From the NCBI RefSeq assembly GCF_001855555.1, contig NZ_MKCT01000002.1, forward strand, positions 1 to 64,000: a stretch of DNA of 64,000 nt, written 5' to 3'. Of the stretch, positions 13,750 through 21,228 are shown piece by piece. How positions within the stretch are numbered: the first letter of the stretch is position 1; every line of letters begins with the position of its first letter. The notes beneath the pieces were generated by a model. The model ran no database searches and was not told the origin of the DNA. It saw nothing but the letters and a program-made list of their open reading frames with translations. The DNA comes from Chromobacterium sphagni (GTDB lineage Bacteria > Pseudomonadota > Gammaproteobacteria > Burkholderiales > Chromobacteriaceae). Both the position numbers and the translations under genes were made by a program.

Positions 13750-13825
<76 letters not shown>

Positions 13826-13833
13826 ACAATTTA

Positions 13834-13909
13834 GTCCCTATCGTCTAGAGGCCTAGGACACTGCCCTTTCACGGCGGCGACCGGGGTTCGAATCCCCGTG
13901 GGGACGCCA
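13834..13909 (+). tRNA. tRNA-Glu (TTC)
   Basis: A 76-nt cloverleaf beginning GTCCCTATCGTCTAG with encoded CCA. The anticodon stem encloses loop CTTTCAC with anticodon TTC, and the T-arm contains GGTTCGAATCC. It is eight bases after the first tRNA-Ala, so all three are one transcript. Confidence 0.97.
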
Positions 13910-13917
13910 GCATTACC

Positions 13918-13993
<76 letters not shown>

Positions 13994-13995
13994 AT

Positions 13996-14029
13996 AAAAA
14001 AGCCGAAATCCAAAGATTTCGGCTTTTTT
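13996..14029 (+). terminator. Terminator of the tRNA cluster
   Basis: AAAAAAGCCGAAATC pairs with GATTTCGGCTTTTTT across a CAAA loop, followed by further T residues. It directly follows the last tRNA. Confidence 0.92.
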
Positions 14030-14060
14030 CTTTTTTATATTTAAAAAATAAGCAAATAGA

Positions 14061-14086
14061 AAAATGGACGCCGTCGGCGTCCATTT
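14061..14086 (-). terminator. Terminator of the flgMNJ transcript
   Basis: A near-perfect palindrome AAAATGGACGCC - GTC - GGCGTCCATTTT, 20 bp downstream of the flgJ stop. T runs flank both sides, so it can serve both strands. Confidence 0.8.
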
Positions 14087-14105
14087 TCAAACCCCATTGC
14101 CCGAC

Positions 14106-14816
14106 TTACCGGCCAGCCTTGCGCAACTGCCCGACCAAGCCCACCAGCTTGCCCGCGTAGTCCGGATCGGTCGCATAGCCTCCGCGCGCCAAGCCATTGG
14201 CGAATGCCGCGACATCCGCACCGGCGCCCAATGCCGCGCGGTAACGCGGATTGGACACCAGCAAATCGGCGTAATCGGCAAAAGCGGCCCGGTAATCGGA
14301 ATAGGCGCGGAACGGCTCCAGCCGCGACTGTCTCCTCCCGTCCAGATATTCCGTAGTCAAGGCTGGAGTCACTTCGCCGCGCCAGCGCGCATCGGCCTTG
14401 ATGCCGAACAGATTGTGGCTGTCGCCGCCATCCGCGCGGCGCAGGGGCTTGCGCCCCCAGCCCGACTCCAGCGCCGCGTGGGCCAGCAGGATATCAGGCG
14501 TCACACCCAAGCGCTCGGCGGCCTCGCGGGCATACGGCGCCAATTCGGCGACAAAGGCCTGCTGGTCCCGCGACACCGCCGGCATCGCGAGCTGACCGGC
14601 ACCCACCTGCTGCCGCACTCGCCAAGCCTCCGGCGAAAGCGTTGCCGACGACCCCGCATCACCATTCGCGATGAAGCGCTCCACTTCGCCGCGCACGGCG
14701 GCTAACTGTTCGGCGAAACCGGCGCCCGGCGCCGGCAGATCGAGCGGCAAAGCCACCGCGTCGGCGGACGCGGGCAAGGCCCCCACCCCCCAAGCCTCAC
14801 TGCGCTGCGTAAACAT
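14106..14816 (-). CDS. flgJ: FlgJ-type peptidoglycan glucosaminidase, muramidase domain only (lateral flagellum)
   Basis: The C-terminal two thirds (about residues 85-236) is a glucosaminidase domain as in the C-terminal half of FlgJ: FVAELAPYAREAAERLGVTPDILLAHAALESGWGRK, with Glu of ALESGWG as the expected catalytic acid, then NLFGIKAD and YRAAFADYADLL. The roughly 80-residue N-terminus lacks a recognisable rod-binding domain, so this looks like a hydrolase-only FlgJ that opens the wall for the rod. There is no signal peptide, so export through the flagellar system is likely. The ATG at 14816 has GGAG upstream and overlaps flgN by 20 bp. Confidence 0.8.
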   Translation of the reverse strand: MFTQRSEAWGVGALPASADAVALPLDLPAPGAGFAEQLAAVRGEVERFIANGDAGSSATLSPEAWRVRQQVGAGQLAMPAVSRDQQAFVAELAPYAREAAERLGVTPDILLAHAALESGWGRKPLRRADGGDSHNLFGIKADARWRGEVTPALTTEYLDGRRQSRLEPFRAYSDYRAAFADYADLLVSNPRYRAALGAGADVAAFANGLARGGYATDPDYAGKLVGLVGQLRKAGR

Positions 14817-15222
14817 CAGACTCCCCCTCCAACACCCGCCGCAACAGCTGCCGGCGCTGCTGCAACAGCTGGCCATTGCGCAGATTGCGCTCGCGGCAAT
14901 CGCCTATCAGGCCGCGCAAACGCAACCACAGCCCCTCGCCCTGTGCCTGCGCCTTTTCCGGCAGCCTGCCCAGCACCGCGTCCATTGACAACTCGGCCCC
15001 TTGCGGCAACAGCCGCTCCACCATGCTCAAACGCGCGCGGCGGCTCCGCTCCAGCCGCAGGCACAACGCGGCGATCTCGTCGGCGCACACGGCCAGGGCC
15101 TGAGCATCATGCGCCAACGCGGCGGCGAACTGCCGCTCCAGCAAATCCTGCAGACGCGGATAGTCGGCCAGATCGTTCGCCACCGTGGCGAACAAACGGC
15201 GCAAGTCCTGCTGCCTATCCAT
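14797..15222 (-). CDS. flgN: Flagellar export chaperone FlgN (lateral)
   Basis: A 141-residue, almost wholly helical protein of the FlgN family, the chaperone for hook-filament junction proteins FlgK and FlgL. It has heptad-like Leu/Ala spacing and a C-terminal segment NLRNGQLLQQRRQLLRRVL typical of FlgN. The ATG overlaps the flgM stop as ATGA. Its clients FlgK and FlgL are not in this window. The call rests on helical character, size and the flgM-flgN arrangement. Confidence 0.8.
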   Translation of the reverse strand: MDRQQDLRRLFATVANDLADYPRLQDLLERQFAAALAHDAQALAVCADEIAALCLRLERSRRARLSMVERLLPQGAELSMDAVLGRLPEKAQAQGEGLWLRLRGLIGDCRERNLRNGQLLQQRRQLLRRVLEGESDVYAAQ

Positions 15223-15479
15223 CAGCGTCCGCCGTGGTACTGCTCGATCAGGCCCGCCAGGCGCTGCGGATCAAAGCGCACTTCGCCGCGCGCCAACGCG
15301 GCGCGCACCGCGTCGACCTTGGCCTGGTCGATTTCCGGCATCGCCTGCAAGGTAGCGGCCAGCGGCGCTGAAGACGCCGCGCCGGCAGCCCGCGCCGGCG
15401 GCTCGGCCGCAACCTCGACGTCGGCCTTGGCGGCTGGCGCGTTATCGGCGCGCCTGGAGGAAAGGGAAGATATCTGCAT
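15222..15479 (-). CDS. flgM: Anti-sigma-28 factor FlgM (lateral)
   Basis: FlgM binds sigma-28 (FliA) until the hook is complete and is then exported. The protein has a disordered Ala-rich N-terminus and a C-terminal FlgM core: IDQAKVDAVRAALARGEVRFDPQRLAGLIEQY. The ATG at 15479 (85 residues) is chosen because the longer frame starting at 15521 would begin inside the sigma-28-like promoter element. Its natural target is the fliA gene at 18390 in the same cluster. It is the first gene of flgM-flgN-flgJ. Confidence 0.85.
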   Translation of the reverse strand: MQISSLSSRRADNAPAAKADVEVAAEPPARAAGAASSAPLAATLQAMPEIDQAKVDAVRAALARGEVRFDPQRLAGLIEQYHGGR

Positions 15480-15507
15480 CAGTCTGCCTACTGCGGTGGA
15501 ATGGGGG

Positions 15508-15546
15508 CGATACCCATACAAGGCGACACCCGGGCGCCAAACTTAA
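15508..15546 (-). promoter_or_regulatory. Sigma-28-like promoter of flgM with conserved 18-bp block
   Basis: On the minus strand TTAAGTTT (15546-15539) is followed after a short spacer by TCGCCTTG. The block CGCCTTGTATGGGTATCG (15525-15508) matches 16 of 18 bases upstream of lafA. The layout resembles TAAA-N15-GCCGATAA, with the spacer one base short. Confidence 0.5.
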
Positions 15547-15556
15547 ATCCGTAAGC

Positions 15557-15592
15557 AAAACGGCCGCGCAGTCGATCGAAACCGCGCGGCCG
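15557..15592 (-). terminator. Terminator of the Crp/Fnr-type gene
   Basis: CGGCCGCGC (15561-15569) pairs with GCGCGGCCG (15584-15592). On the minus strand the hairpin is followed by TTTT. It lies 10 bp after the regulator stop. Confidence 0.65.
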
Positions 15593-15601
15593 GCCGCGGC
15601 G

Positions 15602-16288
15602 TCAGAAGTTTTCCGGCAGCATCTTCAGCACCACGATGCGGCGGTTTTCCATGCGGATATAGTGGCCGTAGATCAGCTCCTTCAGGATGCGCGCCACCAT
15701 CTCGCGCGAGGAGCCGATCTGATCGGCGATTTCCTGTTGGGTCAGCTGCTTGCGCAGGATCAGCACCCCGTCCTGCTCAATCAGCATCTGATTGATCAGG
15801 ATGCGCACCCGGCCGTAGACATCCAGCAAGGCCAGATTGCGCGCCAGCGTAGTCATGTGGCGTACCAGCGAAACCAGGTAGCACATGATGCTGCTGCGCA
15901 CCTTGTCGCAGCCCGGCAGGCCGTCTTCGCTATCGAACAAGCGGCCGAGCATTTCACGCGAGAACATCAGCAACACGCTTTCTTCGTCCGCCACCGCGCT
16001 ATTGCTGCGCTCGCCGCCATCCACAAAGGACTCCATGCCCAGCATGCCCCCGGGCATGGCCATCTGCAGCACATACTTCTTGCCGCAGCCATCGGCCACA
16101 AATACCTGCATGCAGCCCGCCAACAACAGGTAAACCGCATCCGAAGCGCCCCCCTCCATATACAAGGCCTCGCCCCTTGCCAGGCGGACCGTAGCGGAAG
16201 CCTCCAACGCCGCATCCAGGTCTTCATCCGTCAAATGCCCAAACAGCGGCGTCTGCCGCAACAACTGCGTAACTTGTTCTTGATTCAT
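15602..16288 (-). CDS. Crp/Fnr-family transcription regulator
   Basis: A 228-residue protein with an N-terminal cyclic-nucleotide-binding-type beta barrel (about 15-125, with GERS in the phosphate-loop position), a long dimer helix, and a C-terminal winged helix. The latter reads LTQQEIADQIGSSREMVARILKEL, the classic recognition-helix pattern. It has no N-terminal Cys cluster, so it is not an Fe-S FNR. It sits as a single gene between flgM and the motB end of the lateral flagellar operon, with its own terminator, and may regulate that region (inference). The ATG at 16288 was chosen from the family length. Effector unknown. Confidence 0.88.
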   Translation of the reverse strand: MNQEQVTQLLRQTPLFGHLTDEDLDAALEASATVRLARGEALYMEGGASDAVYLLLAGCMQVFVADGCGKKYVLQMAMPGGMLGMESFVDGGERSNSAVADEESVLLMFSREMLGRLFDSEDGLPGCDKVRSSIMCYLVSLVRHMTTLARNLALLDVYGRVRILINQMLIEQDGVLILRKQLTQQEIADQIGSSREMVARILKELIYGHYIRMENRRIVVLKMLPENF

Positions 16289-16456
16289 CTCGGTAACACG
16301 TCCCCGACTATCCGGCACCCCGAACCACAAACGGGCACTGCAATGCCTAAGTCATTATTTATTGTTCGCGATATGAGATCTGGCTCATACAGCGCACATT
16401 GTTATCAACGTCGGGTGAATTGTAAATAATTTGATTAAAATTTGTGTGAAAATCGC

Positions 16457-16488
16457 ACAAAAAAAAGCCTTGCAACGCAAAGGCTTTT
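16457..16488 (-). terminator. Terminator of the fliE-motB flagellar run
   Basis: AAAAGCCTT pairs with AAGGCTTTT. On the minus strand it is followed by a run of eight T. It lies 26 bp past the motB stop. Confidence 0.88.
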
Positions 16489-16513
16489 GTGTACGAACAA
16501 TCTTAACAAAAAT

Positions 16514-17503
16514 TCACTTGATACCGATGGTATTTTCTCTGAGTTTATGCAAGTCCTTCTCATTTGGTAGCGCGGACGCAACACCGGCCAGGCTGGTCTT
16601 GTCCTCGGCCGCCGAGCCGAACATGGCGACGACCGCCTGCGCCTGACCCGAAGTAAGGATCAAAAGCTCGATGCGGCGATTCACCGCGGCCAGCGGATGG
16701 TTCTTATCCAGCGGCGCCCGTTCCGCCATGCCCACCACCTGCAGCACCGAGCCGGCCGACAAGCCACCCTGCAGCATATGCATGCGCGCCGCCATCGCTC
16801 GGTTGCTGGACAAAGACCAGTTGGACAGGGCGGCGAAACCGCCGGCGCTGTGGTATTGCGCCGAGTCAGTATGGCCGACCAGCAGTATCTGATTGTCGAT
16901 ATCGCCCAGCATGGCGCCCATCTCTTGCAGCAATTGACGGAATCGCGGTTCGACGATGGCGCTGCCGCGCTCGAACATGCCCTGCTGATCGGTATCGTGC
17001 AAGGTCACGCGCAGGCCGTAGGGCGTGATAATGGTCTGCAGATTGCTGGACAGCCCCGCCTGCTCGCTCATCTTGGACAGCTGGGCGGCCAGCTTGCGCA
17101 GATCGGCTTCGCTGTCGTAACTGCGGCGCGGCATTTCCGGCGCTTCCTGGGTGGCGCGCTTGTCGCTGTCGCGCAGCGCCGACTTGCTGGCCACCTGGCT
17201 GCCGGCCGAGCCGGGAATCGGATCGCGCGGAATCAGGCTGCCGGGCGGATTGCCCATGTGGTCTATCTGCTTGCCGTTGCCCTGCATCAGCGGGCTGCCG
17301 CCAGAGGTGGTCAGCAGCTGGCGCAGGTTTTCCTGATCGCGCGCGGCCAGCACCCACAACACCAGAAACAGGCACATCAACGCCAGCACGAAGTCGGCGA
17401 ACGCCACCTTCCATGCGCCGCCGTGCCCTTCTTCCTCGTGCCGGCGCGCCACGCGCTTGATCACCGCGCCGTCGTGCTCGTTTTTGCCCTTCAACCCGGC
17501 CAC
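16514..17503 (-). CDS. motB: Flagellar motor stator protein MotB (LafU)
   Basis: The stator subunit that anchors the proton channel to peptidoglycan. One N-terminal transmembrane helix (about 31-52) carries the proton-binding Asp37 in VAFADFVLAL. A periplasmic linker follows, then an OmpA-like peptidoglycan-binding domain (about 175-300) with LVGHTDS and NRAMAARMHMLQ. At 329 residues it is normal. The GTG start at 17503 lies three bases after the motA stop. It is last in the fliD-S-T-K-L-fliA-motA-motB series, the order of lafBCDEFSTU in Vibrio and Aeromonas. Confidence 0.92.
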   Translation of the reverse strand: MAGLKGKNEHDGAVIKRVARRHEEEGHGGAWKVAFADFVLALMCLFLVLWVLAARDQENLRQLLTTSGGSPLMQGNGKQIDHMGNPPGSLIPRDPIPGSAGSQVASKSALRDSDKRATQEAPEMPRRSYDSEADLRKLAAQLSKMSEQAGLSSNLQTIITPYGLRVTLHDTDQQGMFERGSAIVEPRFRQLLQEMGAMLGDIDNQILLVGHTDSAQYHSAGGFAALSNWSLSSNRAMAARMHMLQGGLSAGSVLQVVGMAERAPLDKNHPLAAVNRRIELLILTSGQAQAVVAMFGSAAEDKTSLAGVASALPNEKDLHKLRENTIGIK

Positions 17504-17506
17504 GGC

Positions 17507-18373
17507 TCAGCCCTGCCCTTCCAGCATGGTGATCCACGACTCCAACTGCGAGAAGCTGGGCTTGGTGTTGAGCTGCACCAGGCGACGACCGGCGTCGATG
17601 GCCAATAACGGCGGCTTGCCGGAGGCATGGGTGGTCAGCACCACCTTCACCGATTCGAAATTGGACAGCTCTTCCTTCACCAGCTGGCTCATCACATTCG
17701 AGATCGGGTCAAGCACGCCGTAGCAGAAAAAGATGCCGATGAAGGTGCCCACCATGGCGGCGGCCACGCTATTGGCGATCTCGCCGGCGCTGGCGCCCTG
17801 GCTAACGGTGTTCATCGCCATCACGATGCCCAGCACCGCCGCCAGGATGCCAAAGCCCGGCATCGCCTCGGCGATCTTGTGCAAGGACTTTGACGGCTGG
17901 TTCAGCTGTTCGTGGATGGCGTCCAGCTCCTGGTCCAGCACGCCTTCCAGCTCGTGCGCGTTGATTTTTCCCATCGCCATCAGGCGAAAATTGTCGACGA
18001 TGAAGGCCAGCAACTTGGGACTTTCCAGCACCAGCGGATAGCGGTTGAACAGCGGGCTCTGCCGCGGCGCCTCCACGTGCTGGTCCAAGGCCTTCAGGCC
18101 GCGGCTGGCAGTGATCAGCAGCTCGTACATCAACAGCAACTGCTGGCGCTGGAACTCCGCCCCTTGCTTCTTGCGCATCACCACGCGCTTGAGCTGGCCG
18201 CCCATCTCCTTAAGCACATGCGGCGGATTGCCCAGCACGATGGCGCCCAACGCGGCGCCGCAGATGATCAACAGCTCCACCGGCTGCCAGATCACCGACA
18301 TCACGCCGCCATGCAGCATGAAGCCGCCGAATACACAAACCAGCACGATCAGGATGCCAAACAGTTGCTGCAT
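17507..18373 (-). CDS. motA: Flagellar motor stator protein MotA (LafT)
   Basis: MotA forms the ion channel with MotB. This 288-residue protein has four predicted membrane helices and the hallmark segments PPHVLKEMGG, AEAMPGFGILAAVLGIVMAM (third helix with the conserved Pro) and TFIGIFFCYGVLDPISN (fourth helix). The cytoplasmic loop is rich in charged residues for FliG contact. AAGGA lies nine bases before the ATG. It follows fliA by 16 bp. Confidence 0.93.
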   Translation of the reverse strand: MQQLFGILIVLVCVFGGFMLHGGVMSVIWQPVELLIICGAALGAIVLGNPPHVLKEMGGQLKRVVMRKKQGAEFQRQQLLLMYELLITASRGLKALDQHVEAPRQSPLFNRYPLVLESPKLLAFIVDNFRLMAMGKINAHELEGVLDQELDAIHEQLNQPSKSLHKIAEAMPGFGILAAVLGIVMAMNTVSQGASAGEIANSVAAAMVGTFIGIFFCYGVLDPISNVMSQLVKEELSNFESVKVVLTTHASGKPPLLAIDAGRRLVQLNTKPSFSQLESWITMLEGQG

Positions 18374-18389
18374 GAGGTGTTTCCTTGCT

Positions 18390-19082
18390 TCAGGCCGCCA
18401 TCAGGCAGACCTGCATCTTTTTCAGGGCGCTCTTGTTGATCTGGCAGATGCGGGCCTCGGTAAGCTCCAGCACTGCGGCGATCTCCTTGAGACTCAGTTC
18501 AAACTCGTAATACAGCTGAATCACCTGCCGCTCGCGCTCGCTCAGCGCGGTCAGCGCGCGCGCCAGCTCGCTCTGGCGCTCCAGCCGCGCCTCCGGCGAG
18601 TCCTCTGCCGCCAGTTCCATCCCGGCGGCCACCAGCTCGTCGAAGCTGGACATCGCCTCGGCGTTTTCCGCCAGCAACGCCTCGCGGTAAGCGTCGGCGT
18701 CCAGCCCCAGCAGCGTCATCGCCTCCGCTTCGCTGGGCTCGCGCCTGAGCTTGCGGCGCAGCTCGCGCAGGCCGTCGCGCACCCGGTGCGCCTCCTGCCG
18801 CACCGAGCGCGGCCGCCAGTCCAGCCGCCGCAATTCGTCGAGAATGGCGCCGCGAATACGCAGCATGGCGAAGCCGGCGAAGCGCTCGTCCGGCTCGCCG
18901 CCGTAGCGGCGCAGGCAGTCCAGCAGCGCCATCAGGCCGATCTGCTCCATGTCTTCGCGGTCGAACACGCCGCCGGCCTGGCTGGACAGCTGGCGCGCCG
19001 CCCGCTTCACCAGCGGGGCGTACTGCGCCAGCAACCGGCCTTCGTCGGCGGCCTGCGGAGCGGAATAGCTTTCGGCGTACAT
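18390..19082 (-). CDS. fliA: RNA polymerase sigma-28 factor FliA (LafS)
   Basis: The sigma factor for late lateral flagellar genes. It has region 2 (YAPLVKRAARQL, EDMEQIGLMALLDCLRRY, FAGFAMLRIRGAILDELR), region 3 (RREPSEAEAMTLLGL) and region 4 with an HTH (ELSLKEIAAVLELTEARICQINKSAL). At 230 residues it is normal for FliA. The ATG at 19082 lies four bases after the fliL stop. FlgM at 15222 is the likely antagonist, and lafA and flgM are the likely targets from their promoter sequences. Confidence 0.93.
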   Translation of the reverse strand: MYAESYSAPQAADEGRLLAQYAPLVKRAARQLSSQAGGVFDREDMEQIGLMALLDCLRRYGGEPDERFAGFAMLRIRGAILDELRRLDWRPRSVRQEAHRVRDGLRELRRKLRREPSEAEAMTLLGLDADAYREALLAENAEAMSSFDELVAAGMELAAEDSPEARLERQSELARALTALSERERQVIQLYYEFELSLKEIAAVLELTEARICQINKSALKKMQVCLMAA

Positions 19083-19086
19083 CGGC

Positions 19087-19524
19087 TTATTCGATGATCA
19101 GCTTGCTGACCATCACTTCGCTGAACGGCTGCTCGCAGCCTTCGCGCGCAAAAGCAGCGCGGTAGGACTTGTCCAGCAGGCGCTGGTAGTCGTCTATGCC
19201 CAGCGCGTTGGCGCGCTCGCGCGACAGCTGCGACAAGGCCCGCACCGCCACGCTTTTCAGCAAAGGCAGCTGCTCCTTGACCTTGGCTTCGCCGTCCGGG
19301 CCGCTGCGGAACACCAGATCCACCGCCATATAGCTGGCATCGCCGCCGGCATCGCTTTTCAGCATCACGATGATCTTGTCCAGGCTGACAAAACGGTAAT
19401 CCACCGGCTTGGGCTTGGCCGGCGCGGCATGGCCGGGCTGCTGGTAATACCACCAGCCGCCTGCGCCCGCGCCGCCCACCAGCACCGCCACCACGACTGC
19501 CGCGATCAGGCTCTTGCTATTCAT
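19087..19524 (-). CDS. fliL: Flagellar basal-body protein FliL (LafF)
   Basis: An inner-membrane protein that associates with the stator and supports torque. It has a single N-terminal transmembrane helix (about 5-27), a Pro-rich linker, and a periplasmic FliL domain: YRFVSLDKIIVML, VKEQLPLLKSVAVRALSQLS, ending FSEVMVSKLIIE, similar to the usual VLFTDFVVQ ending. 145 residues. It lies between fliK and fliA, as lafF does in other lateral clusters. Confidence 0.85.
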   Translation of the reverse strand: MNSKSLIAAVVVAVLVGGAGAGGWWYYQQPGHAAPAKPKPVDYRFVSLDKIIVMLKSDAGGDASYMAVDLVFRSGPDGEAKVKEQLPLLKSVAVRALSQLSRERANALGIDDYQRLLDKSYRAAFAREGCEQPFSEVMVSKLIIE

Positions 19525-19547
19525 CTATTCGTTTCCTTGTCCGGCCT

Positions 19548-20543
19548 TCAGCCCTGATCCAGCTGGAAGGCTTCCGCCGTCTGCCAGCCCTGTTCGCGCA
19601 AGGCGCGGCCCGGATTCTGCTGCTGTTGCTCGCGGTTCTGCTTGCCGCCCTGGCCGTGGCCGGACGGCATGCCTTCCTTCACCTCCACCGCCACCTGGGT
19701 GTACTGACGGCCGCCCAGATCCTGGCGCAGGCTGTCGCCTATGGTCTGCAGCTGCTTCACCACCTCGCTGTGCGAAGCCGTCAGTTCCACCGTCAACGCG
19801 CCGGCCTGGTGGCGGATGGCGATCTCCAGCGTGCCCAGCGCCGGCGGGTCCAGGCGGATGGTGGCGCGCTCCTGGTTCTGGCTGGACAGCAGTTGCAGCC
19901 GTTCGCCCAGCGCCGCCTGCAGTTTGCCGCTCCAGCTGTCGGACTGGGCCGCCGGCAATTGCAGGCTGAAGGCTTCTGCGGGCTTGCCGCCATCGGCCTG
20001 ATGAATGGCCGGCAAGGGCAAGGCCGCCAGCAGGCCAGCCTGCTGCGCATCCGCGCGCGGCGTCGGCAGATCCGCCGCCAGCGCGGCCAATGGTTTGGCG
20101 TCCGCCGGCGACAAAGATGCCGCGGCGGCGCGCGGGGCCGGGTCGGCCTGCGGCTGCAGCGCCTCCACCGGCAGCGCCTGGCGCGGCGTCAAGGGCAGCG
20201 ACTGCCAGATCAGCGGCGGCTGCAGGGCCGGGCTGAGGACCGCCAGGTCGGCTTGCGCCAACCGGGCCTCGTCCTTTTTCCCTTCGTCGGGTTTGATGCC
20301 ATCATCCTGTGCAGCCAACGGCGGCGGCGCGATCAATTGCGCGGCATGCAGTTGCGGCGGAGCGGCCTCGGAAGCCGGCGGAACGGACACCGGTGGCTGC
20401 AAAGCCTGCAGCGCGCTGGCGAAATCCTGCGCCGGTACTCTGGCCGGCTGGCTCGGATCGTCGATATCCAAGGCCTGGCCGATGGCATCGTCGGCCATCC
20501 CCGGCAGGGCGTTGCTGGTTTGCGGCGGGGCCACTCTGCTCAT
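19548..20543 (-). CDS. fliK: Flagellar hook-length control protein FliK (LafE)
   Basis: The export-secreted ruler that triggers the switch from hook to filament export. The long N-terminus (to about residue 215) is Pro/Ala/Gln-rich and low in complexity. The C-terminal FliK domain is clear: RATIRLDPPALGTLEIAIRHQAGALTVELTASHSEVVKQL, followed by LRQDLGGR. The ATG at 20543 overlaps the preceding stop as ATGA and has GGGA upstream, so it is preferred over 20555. 331 residues. Confidence 0.87.
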   Translation of the reverse strand: MSRVAPPQTSNALPGMADDAIGQALDIDDPSQPARVPAQDFASALQALQPPVSVPPASEAAPPQLHAAQLIAPPPLAAQDDGIKPDEGKKDEARLAQADLAVLSPALQPPLIWQSLPLTPRQALPVEALQPQADPAPRAAAASLSPADAKPLAALAADLPTPRADAQQAGLLAALPLPAIHQADGGKPAEAFSLQLPAAQSDSWSGKLQAALGERLQLLSSQNQERATIRLDPPALGTLEIAIRHQAGALTVELTASHSEVVKQLQTIGDSLRQDLGGRQYTQVAVEVKEGMPSGHGQGGKQNREQQQQNPGRALREQGWQTAEAFQLDQG

Positions 20544-20827
20544 GCTTGTTCCCATTCACTGAATTGCGCGTAGGCCATCTGGCCTTCGCGCTGTTGGCCC
20601 ATCGAGGAAAGTCTGTGCCGCAAGCCGTCCAGCTCAGCCTGGCTGCGGCCAAGCGCCGCGCGGTAGGCTTCGGCCAGCGCCTGGCGCTGGCCGTCGTCCA
20701 AGGCAAGGCCCGGCTCGGCCAGCCGCTGGCGCAATGCCTGGTCCAGCTGCGCCAGCCGCTGCCAGTCGCCCTGCCCGGCGGCGGCGGCGATCGCCTGCAG
20801 CCAGGCGTCGACCTCAAGCCGGGACAT
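20540..20827 (-). CDS. fliT: FliT-like flagellar chaperone (LafD position)
   Basis: A 95-residue helical protein between fliS and fliK, where lafD/fliT lies in lateral clusters. FliT is the export chaperone of the filament cap FliD. The sequence is rich in Gln, Leu and Ala and begins EVDAWLQAIAAAAGQGDWQRLAQLDQAL, as expected for a small antiparallel helix bundle, but has no strong motif. The call therefore rests mainly on position and size. It overlaps fliS by 14 bp and fliK by four bp. Confidence 0.6.
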   Translation of the reverse strand: MSRLEVDAWLQAIAAAAGQGDWQRLAQLDQALRQRLAEPGLALDDGQRQALAEAYRAALGRSQAELDGLRHRLSSMGQQREGQMAYAQFSEWEQA

Positions 20828-21206
20828 GCTGGTCCCGCACGCCTATCCAACCGCCCCTGAGCTTCGCCAGCAGCGCCTCCGCCTCGTCCAGCGCCGCCAC
20901 ATCCAGTTCCACGCTGGCCTGGTACAGCCGGTGCGCGCAGTAGTCGTACAGCCGCGCCAGATTCACCACCACCTCGCCGCCGTTGTCGAAATCCAGCGCG
21001 CTGGACAGGCCGTTGAGGATGTTGATGCACTTGCTGATGCTCTCGCCCTTCTGTTCGAAGCGCTGGTGCTGCATGTGGCCGCGCGCGCGGGCGATCTCCT
21101 CCAGCAGGCCGTCGAACAGCACCAGCACCAGATCCACCTGGCTGGCGGAATGGGTCTGGGCTTCCAGGTTCACCGCGTGGTAGCTGCGATAGGCTTCGTA
21201 ATCCAC
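20814..21206 (-). CDS. fliS: Flagellin export chaperone FliS (LafC)
   Basis: FliS holds flagellin in an export-competent state. The 130-residue protein shows the family pattern: YRSYHAVNLEAQTHSASQVDLVLVLFDGLLEEIARA, then KGESISKCINILNGLSSALD, then NLARLYDYCAHRLYQAS. The start is a GTG at 21206, 22 bp after the fliD stop. Its likely client is the flagellin at 38280. Confidence 0.92.
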   Translation of the reverse strand: MDYEAYRSYHAVNLEAQTHSASQVDLVLVLFDGLLEEIARARGHMQHQRFEQKGESISKCINILNGLSSALDFDNGGEVVVNLARLYDYCAHRLYQASVELDVAALDEAEALLAKLRGGWIGVRDQHVPA

Positions 21207-21228
21207 GATCTCAATCCTGCTTTCTTGC

